Program-made: the position numbers and the translations under genes
In this document: in pieces, positions 24,201-34,334 of the stretch
Position numbering within the stretch: position 1 is the stretch's first letter
How the letters are laid out: the number at the start of each line of letters is the position of its first letter
Source: Metarhizium brunneum
Lineage: Eukaryota > Ascomycota > Sordariomycetes > Hypocreales > Clavicipitaceae
Length of the DNA: 64,000 nt
Reading direction: 5' to 3'
Assembly (NCBI RefSeq): GCF_013426205.1
Contig: NC_089427.1
Span: 1,240,001 to 1,304,000, forward strand
Notes under the pieces: model-generated
What the model was told of the DNA's origin: nothing
The model's database searches: none
What the model saw: the letters and a program-made list of their open reading frames with translations, nothing else

Positions 24201-25478
24201 TCTGCGGGTTTCGTGTCGCTCAGCAAGTTTATGATGTGGACTGCACCGTATATGTGCTCCAGGTCTTCGAAATGCTTGTTGAAGGCAGGTTGCGTTCCTT
24301 CGGGTGATCTAGTAATGGTGATTTTCTGTCTGCCAGGAAGAAGGTCTGCAGCTTGTTCCCAGAACACGGGTACCGAGCCTCGAACCTGGACATAGGAGAA
24401 TAGTGTGCCCGCTGGGCTGCAGAATATCGTTTCAGTCTCCACAAAGTTTGCTACATACCCATCGTCATCAATGCCTCTAGAGTTAAAGCGGGTTCCGGCT
24501 CTTCTGCATGACAGCCGCGAGATGAGGCTCATGTAGGATGGCATTCCATTCCTTGGTTCACGCAAGGGAGATGCACTCTGAGGAATAGTCACCGTCATAC
24601 AGAATCCACGGATAGCAGACGTGAGGATTCGCGAAGAGTCCAAGGCCTCTCGTTCTGGAGGCATGAGGCGAGATCGAAACTCGACAAGTGGGCGAATCAT
24701 GAACGAATTCCACAGGTATGTGTCATCAAAATTGTCAATGTCGAATGAATTGGGGTTAATAGATCTGCACCAACGTTAGTTAACTCTGCATCATAGGCCG
24801 TCGGCGTTTCGATAATCAATGTACCGACCTATCTTGTAGCCTGTTTGTCACATCAAAATCGGTACTATAATAGAATGAGCCATTGCTCAGCAGCTTTCGC
24901 AGCTCATGGCAAGGGTGTTCCACAGCAACCTCCCGGCGACTGAGGCTTTGGCCATATCCAGACTGACTGCTATATGTCGACATGGTATCCGAGAAGTCTG
25001 GCTCCTGGGATTCCAACGGCACAACATCGTCATAGTTTGCGCTGCTCAGACAGTAGAAATCCACAGTTGCAATCTTTTCCACAGTCTCTCCCGGTCGAAC
25101 AGTAGCAGCTCTCTTGGCCCGAGTGATGACTGACAAGAACACTTCGCCGTTGGCAGAAATAAGACCCAGTGTACCATACACGGGCATAAGGCTCAGCGGG
25201 CGGTAGTCCTTCAACAGTTGGCTCGATATAGGGGCAAATTCCACCATGCACTTCGCAGCATGGGAGTCTACGCCGCCACGAGACTTGATGGAATGGAGAG
25301 AGGTTACCGATCCATTTTGAGGTGTGTCGCTGCTCGCCGACGAGCTATATCGCAATACCAGGGCATGGGACGAGGACACGATGGCAATCGATCGATAGGG
25401 AGAGTCCCTTATGTAGAGTTCACTCGATTTCTCGGGGGCGGAAGCCTGCGCAGCCCATGAGCTTTGTGTGTGGTCCAT
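21268..25478 (-). CDS. Synaptojanin-like inositol polyphosphate 5-phosphatase (SAC + IPPc)
   Basis: Four exons on the minus strand: 25478-24829, 24764-22942, 22876-22657 and 22585-21268, summing to 1336 residues. The N-terminal half is a Sac1-type phosphoinositide phosphatase with an intact CX5R(T) motif (NCLDCLDRTN, Cys about 505). From about residue 643 an inositol 5-phosphatase domain follows, with FQEIVEL, NKGAVAIRF, WMGDFNYRI (about 829-837), PAWTDRIL and SDHRPVY. The last about 350 residues are Pro/Ser/Thr-rich, with a PPPPPPP run and PARPARPAS, suited to SH3 or endocytic adaptors. This is the architecture of yeast Inp51/52/53, which remove phosphates from PI(4,5)P2 and other phosphoinositides during endocytosis and actin control. 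Donors include one less typical GTCGGT (first intron); the phase leaves no alternative. Both catalytic centres look active. Confidence 0.93.
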
Positions 25479-26887
25479 TGAGCTGGCGCGAGCATTGGAT
25501 GTCTCTTCGGGCGGGCGGAAAGGGTTCGGTCTTGCTACGTGGGCAGATTATCCATTATCTGGGGATCGGTGATACAGGATTGAGCGTAGAAGTGCCGTTA
25601 CCTGGCCTATTGTGGTAGCGAGTAGCTCACAACATGCGTGTTTGCGCGGATGAGCTGGCCAAATCCAGCCGTACATGACGTCGGCTGTGACACGTCGTTC
25701 GAGACACCCAGCGAGGCTCAGCCCCACGGGTGGTACAGCAAGGAGAATTTAAACAAAGGCCGCAACGGCAACATTGTCTCGGAAATGGTTTTGTTCTACA
25801 CTCCTCTACCTTGCCTGATGATGATGTTTGTTTTTCTCTTTTTTTTATAAAAGAAAATATTCGTCGTGTCTTCATCTCAACGCTCCTCTGCCTGTGGCCT
25901 GTGTCGCATCTTGTCACAGCCTGCGCTTACTTTTCGTACTATGACAAGTTGCATTGTTATGAACACAACACCACTCCCTCTGCGAGATTCGAAATAGGCT
26001 TTTTTATAAAAATAATAATAATAGATACTTCCTCGTGGATTGCAAAAATAACACATAGCATTTCGTTAATTACAATAGAGCTTTTGGATTGCTGGTGTCC
26101 TGCGCAAGGGGATGCCTACCCTACAGGAAGATGGTGCGAGGGAGAAAACTTAGGGTTGAAGAAAATTCCTTTTTGACATAAGACTGACAGATACGCAGGA
26201 AACCACGCACGATGACTGCTCAGACTTTTGTCACCGAATGCCTCAAAAAGATCATCGCCAAATGTTAGTCTTCGACTAGGAGACTGGTGCCAACTGGCAG
26301 TATCTGCATGCTGCTACGAAGATTGTGTGTTGTGTTGAAGACTATGCTCAAGAGGGGGATAAAATAGTAATGAATCAAGCCTGGGAGCAGATCGAGCTTC
26401 AGATTTGAAATTGAGATCATGCTCTCTATTGAGAGAGCGTTCAGTCTCTTCCTATCATATGTTTTTATTGGTAAATCATCATAAGCCCGTATGGAGGGAA
26501 AGATTCTTCATCAGTACCTTGCCAGGAAAAAAATATTAATAGCGCCAGCTTAGTCACAGATGATGACTCAGCGCCAAGCACCTTTTTAGACTGGGTCCTA
26601 CGGAGTACAGCTCCAGCGATAAAGGTACATATGCTACTTGTATACCTTCTTCATTCAACCGCAGAGAAAGCAACACACGGCTACACAGAGCTACATGGGG
26701 ATAATGTATCTGCCATAGATCCTGGGCGCACTGCGCGAAACGAATTCCTCTGCCAGCCTTCCTGCATGCAACGCGCTGCATCTCTTCAACCTCCAACCCC
26801 GTGCTATAGTTCCAGAGCTCCTCCTCCTTCTTTTTTTCATCGTTTTTATCTCAATTAATTACGAGTCGTGACGCGCGAACGACCGCC
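25479..26887. other. Divergent intergenic region, phosphatase / Prp39
   Basis: 1.4 kb between divergent starts. AT-rich in the centre (25980-26560) with no credible gene. One exact TACGGAGTA copy is at 26599-26607. The pyrimidine-rich 100 bases before 26888 are probably the Prp39 leader. Confidence 0.55.
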
Positions 26888-29251
26888 ATGAGTGAATTCG
26901 CTCCCTTCGGCGGCTCTGACGAAGAGTACGCTTCGGTGCGCAAGCACCAAGCTGAGGTGGTGAGTAGGCCCATGATGCGACAGTGCCGTCTACAAGCCAT
27001 CGTTCAACGTCCAAACCACCCAATGCTGATGCTGCTAAATACAGGAAGCGGACCCCGATAACTTTGAAAGCTGGGAAAATTATATCAAGTCTAGCGAGAC
27101 TCTAGATGGCGGATTAAATCGCAATTCAAGCCCCCAGGCGCTGGCTACGTTTCGCGAAGCCTACGATCGTTTCCTGCATAAGTTCCCCCTGCTGTTTGGG
27201 TACTGGAAGAAATATGCGGATATGGAATTCAATATTGCTGGGCCAGAGTCAGCAGAGATGGTATGGCGATGGATTCTTGAACCCAAGATACTAGTGCCGA
27301 TACTAACCTGAGGGCTGATAGGTCTATGAACGAGGCTGTGCTTGCATTACCAACTCCGTCGACTTGTGGACCGACTATTGTTCCTTCAAAATGGAAACGA
27401 CACACGACCCCCAGATTGTCCGAGAGTAAGTATAGCATGATGGTTTCCTTCCCCTTAACAAGCCATCAACGCAGTATCCCTAGAGGTCGCCAGCATACCT
27501 CACGTTGCCTACTTTATCCTTGAGACCTTCACACGTCGTTGTCGATACATGTGCTGGTGAGATATGCCTTCAATGGCCCTACCACTTTCGGGATATTCTC
27601 TCACGCTATGCGCCAGGCTCTGTTGATGTCCTGCTTCTTATTCACAGCCTCCCTCTTATCGCCTTGATGCCGCTTACCCCCATCGATGACCTGAGGAATG
27701 GAGTTGCATTTTTTGTACTAGTTGCTTTCGTGGTCGTACCCCTTCTTGTATTAAACCTCCCTTCCCCTATTGCCTATCCGTTTACGACATATGTCGAGAT
27801 TTGTCGAATTCTAACATGATTTTCCAGCCTTTTTGAACGTGGAGCAAGCCTAGTTGGTCTCGATTTCCTTGCCCATCCTTTCTGGGACAAATATATTGAG
27901 TATGAAGAGCGGCAAGAAGCACAAGATCGAATTTATGCTATCCATGCTCGAGTAATTCGGATTCCAATGCACCAGTATGCTCGCTATTACGAACGTTTTC
28001 GCAATCTTGCTCACACTCGGCCGTTGTCTGAGGTTGTGCCGGCTGATGTTCTCAGCCGGTTCCAGGCCGAGGTCGAGGCAGAATCAGCAGCCCAGGGTGG
28101 TGGTGCACGGCCCGAGCTGGAGATAGAACGGGACATTCGAGCCAAGATTGACGCCATGTACTACGAAGTCTTTACGGCTACTCAGCAGGAGGTTTCTAAA
28201 AGGTGGACCTATGAGTCGGAGATTAAACGACCCTATTTCCACGTCACCGAACTGGAGCATTCTCAGCTCAACAACTGGCGCAAGTATCTGGATTTTGAGG
28301 AAGCCGAAGGGGACTTCGACCGCGCAGTCTCATTGTACGAGCGATGCTTGGTGACGTGTGCCTTTTACGACGAGTTTTGGTTCCGATATGCTCGATGGAT
28401 GGCTGCACAAGACGGTAAGGACGAGGAGACACGGCACATCTACATTCGAGCATCGATTTTCGTACCGATTAGCAGGCCCGGTATCCGGATGCAGTGGGCT
28501 TACTTGGAGGAGAGCTGTGGCAGAATTGACGTCGCCATAGATATTCATGCAGCGATTCTTATGAAGTTGCCAGATTGCGTCGAAGTGGTTGTCTCATGGG
28601 CCCATCTGCAACGTCGTCAAAATGGACTTGAAGCTGCTGTTCAGGTGTACCGAGACCAGATTGATGCGCCAACGGTAGATCTGTATACCAAGGCTGCTTT
28701 GGTGGCAGAATGGGCTCAGTTATTGTGGAAAGTCAAAGGTTCAGCCGAGGATGCTAGAGCTGTGTTTCTCAAAAACTCGCAGTGGTACGGCGACAGTCTT
28801 GTTTTTTGGGAGAAATGGTTTGCGTTTGAGTTGGACCAGTCTGCAACTGGCGAGGAAGAAAAGGATACCGCCGAACGCATTAAGAGCGTGTTTGATGAGT
28901 TCCGCACGAAGAGCAAATTATCTGGGAGTGTCAAGCAGGAATTGGCTAGAGTCTACATGAACTACCTTGTCCAACGAGGTGGTAAGGACGCCATGACAAT
29001 TTTCTTGGAAGTGGACCGAGACATGTTTGGGTGAGTTGTCTGACGATCTCGATTTTGCAGATCAAATAACTGACATTGCAAATAGACCTGCCTCAATATC
29101 CAAGTCGACTATAGCTTCCAAGGAGAATGGCACCACTGGCGGCGAGTTGGACGAAGCAAGCAGACGAAAGGCAGAAGCGAGGCTGTTTGCGTTTTACGAA
29201 ACCCACACTGAGCCTAATACCGCAGCACAGGGTCCCGCAGACTTCAATTAA
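26888..29251 (+). CDS. PRP39: Pre-mRNA-processing factor Prp39 (U1 snRNP, HAT repeats)
   Basis: Five exons: 26888-26959, 27045-27260, 27322-27425, 27828-29030 and 29086-29251, giving 586 residues. The protein is built of half-a-TPR (HAT) repeats with the typical W..Y..FE pattern: NFESWENYIKS, FPLLFGYWKKYADME, SVDLWTDYCSFK, HPFWDKYIEYEE, LNNWRKYLDFEE, DEFWFRYARWM, ALVAEWAQLLWK and DSLVFWEKWFAFEL. Prp39 is a scaffold of the U1 snRNP needed for 5' splice-site commitment. The third intron is 402 nt, far longer than the others (55-85 nt), but the flanking exons join cleanly (IVRE|LFERG; Asp or Glu at the split codon). Length is close to fungal homologues. Nuclear. Confidence 0.92.
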
Positions 29252-30204
29252 TTTTAATACAAGTCGCTGGGTCCATCGAAATTGACGAGGACAGCCTTAG
29301 TAATGGATTGTCACGCATGCACGCTGTACAATAACTCCTGGATATGATGGCGAGCCACCATGCATACATACTAGTTGTCGGATGCTTGAAATATGAGATT
29401 CGACGTGGATGAGGGCTTATGGTACGAGCGTGGTCCATGGTGGAGTGGAGTGCCGCTTTCATGGCAGTCGCCTTTTCGGACCTCAGGTATTATGGACTTC
29501 ATGCATGGAGGCAATTTGGCAACCAAAAATAAACGACCTTGGATGGGATAGAGCATCAATTAGTGGTCTGGGTTAAGCGTCGCAATCGTAGTGATTAATA
29601 GTCATGTATGGCTGCAATAAGTGCTAAACTAGTATAATGAAAAAATAGAAATGTGGTCCCGAGCACGCCAATCCGGAACTCTCTCTTCTCTACATTGTGA
29701 GTATTTTGACCCCCCCTGTTTTGGTATGGATATATGGGTTTATTATTTCGTCGTATTGACGTGGCAGAGGGTTGGTTATCTGGCAAAGGCAACGAGCGGA
29801 GTTGAGTCCCGGCCAAGACAGTTCAGTTCCTTCAAGGAGAGGATGAACTGGCGCGAAGTAGCGTCGGGGTTGCTGGTAACAGCCGTCTTCCGATTTCACT
29901 CACGGATGAAAGTGAGCGGAAAGTGAACTGAGTCAAGTGAATGTGGATAGTAGGAGGATACAAACGGGTGCCGGCTTGCGTTTGCCTCTCAGAGTTGTGT
30001 CATGTCAGCCGCTCATCTCGCCGTTTGCTTGGAAAAAGAGATTATATTTTGTTGGTAGGTCTCCTCCTTCCTGCTTCTTTCTTACCTCCTTCAACGCAGC
30101 TTCTCGTTCCCTTTCGCGTCATCTTCCGTTCCCAGAGCCATTGCCATATTTAAACTCTCCATTTTAGACCTGCTCATTTTGATTCTCTACTACAGCCCTC
30201 TAAG
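29252..30204. other. Intergenic region
   Basis: 0.95 kb between Prp39 and the dynamin-like gene. No supportable ORF. The last 180 bases are pyrimidine-rich with a TATTTAAAC TATA-like site near 30148, presumably the promoter of the next gene. Confidence 0.55.
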
Positions 30205-32413
30205 ATGGTGGGAAAAGGAGGCACGCAAAGCGGCAAGTCGCTTACAAGTCCCGATCGTCTTCATAAGATTGATCAGCTAAGGGAGAAGAATGTTGGGACG
30301 CACATGCCTCTGCCACAACTTGTGGTCGTAGGTGATCAAAGTTCCGGCAAGTCTTCTCTTTTAGAAAGTCTAACTGGGATCCCTTTCCCGAATGGTCAAG
30401 GTCTGTGTACGCGATATGCAACGCAGATTACGCACCGTCGCGATAATGTGGAGGATATCACCATACGTATCATTCCTGGTCCTGACTCTACTGATGAAGA
30501 CGTGGCTCGCTTGTCGGGTTATCATCGCAGCGTGAAAAACACTGATGAATTGCTTGTTCAGTTCGAGTCAATTTTGATCGAGGTGAGCAAATACACTATG
30601 ACTTGATTCGATGGATGTCTGGGCTAATGGAAATTTTGACTTGAAGATTAATGCCGCCATGGGGATCAAGACCAAGTTGAACTCGGGGGGCAAGAAGACT
30701 TTCAGCCAGGATGTGTTGAAGATCGAAAAATGTGGCCCCACGGAGGATTATCTGACCGTCATCGATGTTCCTGGAATATTTCGTAACACTGAAGAAGGCG
30801 TTACAACCGAGAGGGACAAGTCGCTTGTTCTTGACATGGTCAAGGGCTACATTGAGCAAGAAAGGACCATCATTCTCGCCGTTCTCCCAAGCACTGTTGA
30901 CATTATGACGCAAGAAATCCTCAACTTGTCCGAGAAATATGACAAATCTGGAGAGCGAACGTTGGGTGTGCTCACCAAGCCTGACTTGCTGACTGAACGC
31001 AGCACTAAATCTGTGATCTGCGACTTGGTCAATGGAAAGAAAAGGCCACTGAACCTGGGTTATTATGTCGTGAGAAACCGGGGTGCAGACGAGGACAGCC
31101 AGGATGGCTTACTTTCCCAACGAAGGGAGGACATGTTCAAGGAAGAGCCTTGGTGTCATCTTCCGCCTGAGCGAGTTGGGATAGTTGCGCTGCGGGCACG
31201 TTTGCAAGAGCTTTTGGGTCAAATCACTGACCGAGCTTTTCCCAAGCTTCGGACTGAGGCCAAAAAGTTGCTCGCCGATTGCAACAAGTCACTTGAAGCC
31301 CTCGGGTACTCTAGACAAACGGAGCGTGAGCAGCAGCAATACCTTTGTGAAATTGCCGCTCAGTTTCAAAGAACTGTACGCGATGCTCTAGAGGCCAACT
31401 ATTCGTCTCAAAGTGTGTTTGAAAACAAGGAATTACGTCTCATAACACAGATCATCAACATTACAGACGAGTTCAACACCGATTTCACAAACACTTCCCA
31501 CTCCCGCTGTTTTCAGAATGAGGATGAGGATGAGGATGATGAGGATGAGTCAGCCGAGGAGGCGACGGAGCACGAGGAGCATCCTAACCAGGACCTTGAT
31601 CCCTCAAAATTCCCCGAGCTGGATGATTTGATCGATGTTGATTGGGCTCCTACACCTCCTGAGGGGGACATATTGAAATGGATCAAGCGCACATACCAGG
31701 GATCTCGTGGCGTCGAGCTCGGCACATTTGGCCCTGGTCTTCTCTCGAGTGCATTTCGAGAGCAGTCTACAAATTGGGGCCCATTGACCAAAGCTTATCT
31801 TGGCAAAGTCATTCTTGTCGTCCATCGCTTCATTCTACGAGTTCTTGGACTGAGTTGCTCAGACACAAAGGTTCTTGAAGAGATCAAGTCTCTTATCACG
31901 TCTGAGCTTCTGGACCGATACCAAGCTGGGATGGAGCAGGCGATGCTCCTTGTGAGCCTTGAGAGGGATAGGAAGCCCTACACGCTGAACAGCGCGTTCA
32001 ATACTGAGCTTCATGGATCTCGCAGCCAGCGCGTTTTCGATCCGCTTAAGAATAAAGCCAAAATTCCTTACAACCATAACATCAAATATGTGGCTCTCGA
32101 CGACATCGAGACCGTTGTAACAAATAAATCGAATTTGCAGAACGCCCACGAAGACATACACGATATCTTAGAGTCATACTACAAAGTTGCTCGAGAACGA
32201 TTCGTTGACAATGTTTACCGTCAAGCGATCGACTATTGCTTGTTGACTGGGCCGATGAGCCCGCTGCTGCTCTTTACGGAGAAATGGGTTCTCAGTTTTG
32301 ACGAGGAGAAACTCAACTGCGTCGCAGGAGAGTCCCTCTTGGTCCGAGAGAAGCGAGAACAGCTGACGAAGAAGATCCAGGATCTCAAGAGTGCCTTGAA
32401 AATCCTCCGCTAA
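30205..32413 (+). CDS. Dynamin/Mx-like large GTPase
   Basis: Exons 30205-30582 and 30647-32413 encode 714 residues. The G domain has G1 GDQSSGKSS (43-51), G3 DVPG (166-169; dynamins usually have DLPG) and G4 TKPD (236-239). A middle/stalk region follows, interrupted by an acidic insertion around residues 415-440 made of Glu/Asp repeats from GAG/GAT codons. The C-terminus (ESYYKVARERFVDNVYRQAIDY to the end) fits a GTPase effector domain. There is no PH or Pro-rich domain and no obvious membrane anchor, as in the Mx-like dynamins common in filamentous fungi. Such proteins self-assemble and remodel membranes or bind nucleoprotein complexes; the role of the fungal Mx-like clade is poorly known. 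The 64-nt intron is phase 0. Confidence 0.88.
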
Positions 32414-33422
32414 TTGGCTAAGGGGAAAGGGTTATGCAGTGGAAATGCAGGAATCCACTGGAGACGTTTGGAATACATTAGGATGAGGGCCACAAATTTC
32501 TGGTGTTGCTCAGTTGTGTGCGGAAGCTTGTTGTCGAGGAGGAATTGTCACCTGTGGCCGCTGTTGCTTGCCAGAACGCGGTGGAAATCGAGAGGAACGG
32601 TTGCGTAGTGTGTTTGTTGTCGCCAATTCTAATTGCGGCTTTTTGAGCTATGTTTTTAGTTAGTAATGGAAAAGCTGATAGTCTGATTTCTTTGATGGCT
32701 TTCTTGTAGTTGTGACTGATCCGCTTGCGCGACAAGTTTTCTGCCCCTTTCACGTTGACTTGATGGTCGTCTTCAACAATTCAACTCACTACCCACATGA
32801 GCGCCTTATTTTTGCTTCCTCAATGCAAATAATCATATCTAACTAGCGAATAATTTCTTCATTTGCGTTAATTTCGACTTTCAACTACATATTGTATGGA
32901 AGGTGACGTGTGCAGGCTTATTCATTACCAGAGTGAAAATGCCGCCTCTCTAGTCTTGGGTTTGGGAACTTAAAACAGAACCCTGGAAATGCTCCATGAT
33001 GAAGAGGGAGCTGGAGGGAACTCGTTCTCACCTTGGTTGAACTTTGTGTATATCCAGAAACAAGTGCCTTTCTGTAAAGTCCTACAAACAGTGCCGTTTG
33101 CTGCAAACGGATAGTCTTGTTTATTTTCATTGTCGTGCCGAGATAGATGACTCACTTGCATGACCATTTAGCCTTTTCAAATTGAATTAATTAATAGATG
33201 ACTCACTGAAGAGTTCTTGTTTTATCTCCGAGGCCAGGAGCGCATCTGTTCCCTCCTTCCACGAATCTGTGACTTTGCTCCTTGGCAATGACCAATTCGT
33301 TACACACACACCTCTGTTGAATGAAGTTCTCAATGGCGCCACGGGACACAGCTTCTCCATAACTTTCTCATCACCCTCAACACAAACACCATAAACCCGC
33401 GAAAGAAACCTCCGACCCCCCC
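32414..33422. other. Intergenic region
   Basis: 1.0 kb AT-rich DNA with no convincing gene. It presumably holds the 3' UTR of the dynamin-like gene and the promoter of the short orphan at 33423. Confidence 0.5.
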
Positions 33423-33866
33423 ATGAGTAGAGTACTGCTATCGTGGCACCGCCTTCTGGGTCTTTCCTTGCAACGTCCCCCATGGTACAAGGCTCGTCTG
33501 CGGGAAGAACTGGCCGAGAGACGGGCAGCTCGGACGGCGCTCCAAAGACTGAGCGAGACATGCGACGTCTTCTACATTCTCGGCAGAGCACGACACGACG
33601 GCTACCCGCTGCGATGGGCTCCTCGCTTTAGCTACAGACACCCACCGGTCTACGCCTACATGATATCGAAGTACACCCTACGCTGGATGTTCTACCAAAT
33701 TGCCGCCTTGCTTTGCGGCTCGTCTCGCTTCCGCCAAGTGAGGGAGGTGGTGAATCCGGCGCGTGATTCTAAACTTCGCGAGGTTGCATCACGCCATGAC
33801 ATCGAACACGTCAAGTTTGAGCAGGTGTGCCGTTGCTTGCGACGTGTTTGGCCCCTTCTCCCATAG
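33423..33866 (+). CDS. Short basic conserved-looking protein of unknown function
   Basis: Single exon, 147 residues beginning MSRVLLSWHRLLGLSLQRPP. It has a protein-like, non-repetitive composition: an amphipathic N-terminus rich in Leu/Trp, the segment WYKARLREELAERRAARTAL that should be helical, LSETCDVFYILGRARHDGYP, a PPVYAYMISKYTLRWMFYQIA stretch with aromatic residues, and a C-terminus ending CRCLRRVWPLLP. I have the impression that similar short proteins occur in other sordariomycetes, but I cannot name a family. No signal peptide is convincing; a membrane-associated or mitochondrial location is possible given the basic N-terminus. It lies on the same strand as its two neighbours. Confidence 0.65.
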   Translation: MSRVLLSWHRLLGLSLQRPPWYKARLREELAERRAARTALQRLSETCDVFYILGRARHDGYPLRWAPRFSYRHPPVYAYMISKYTLRWMFYQIAALLCGSSRFRQVREVVNPARDSKLREVASRHDIEHVKFEQVCRCLRRVWPLLP

Positions 33867-34334
33867 AGACTATTTATCCTGTCTCACGATTCTTACTCTC
33901 GACTTCTAGAATCTGTTTTTGTTGGGGGAAACCTGGTCTGAGCTGGCTCGCAGATCAATACCAGACGCTGAATGCGCTTAGCAAAGGTGACTGCTTGCTA
34001 TCTGCCGATTGACACATCCGCATATTATCCTGGAAATTGCCAAACACGAGAAGCGGGAAGAATTGCGTCATGGCCTCCGATAATGGTGGGCAAACGGCAA
34101 GTGTGTCCCGTTTACTTTGGATCGATAGTGGCGGCCTATTATTGTATCCTGACAGACGCTGTTTGCTCGCCATTGCTACTACACCTTGTACTTGGCCTAT
34201 ATATTTGCATCTAATTCATCTCATGAGAACGAGCACGATATAATTTGTCCCTCAGATACCCCTGATGCATAAGTCATCTCTCAATTCATTGGATTCTTTA
34301 CACCTTCTAAAATTTTGGGATAATCGTTCGGAAA
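33867..34334. other. Intergenic region
   Basis: About 470 bp between the short orphan and the three-domain fusion gene, AT-rich, no ORF of note. Probably 3' UTR plus promoter. Confidence 0.55.

Noticed and set aside
27426..27827. Box C/D snoRNA in the Prp39 intron
   Set aside because: Isolated TGATG- and CTGA-like words occur, but no pair with proper spacing and terminal stem was found.
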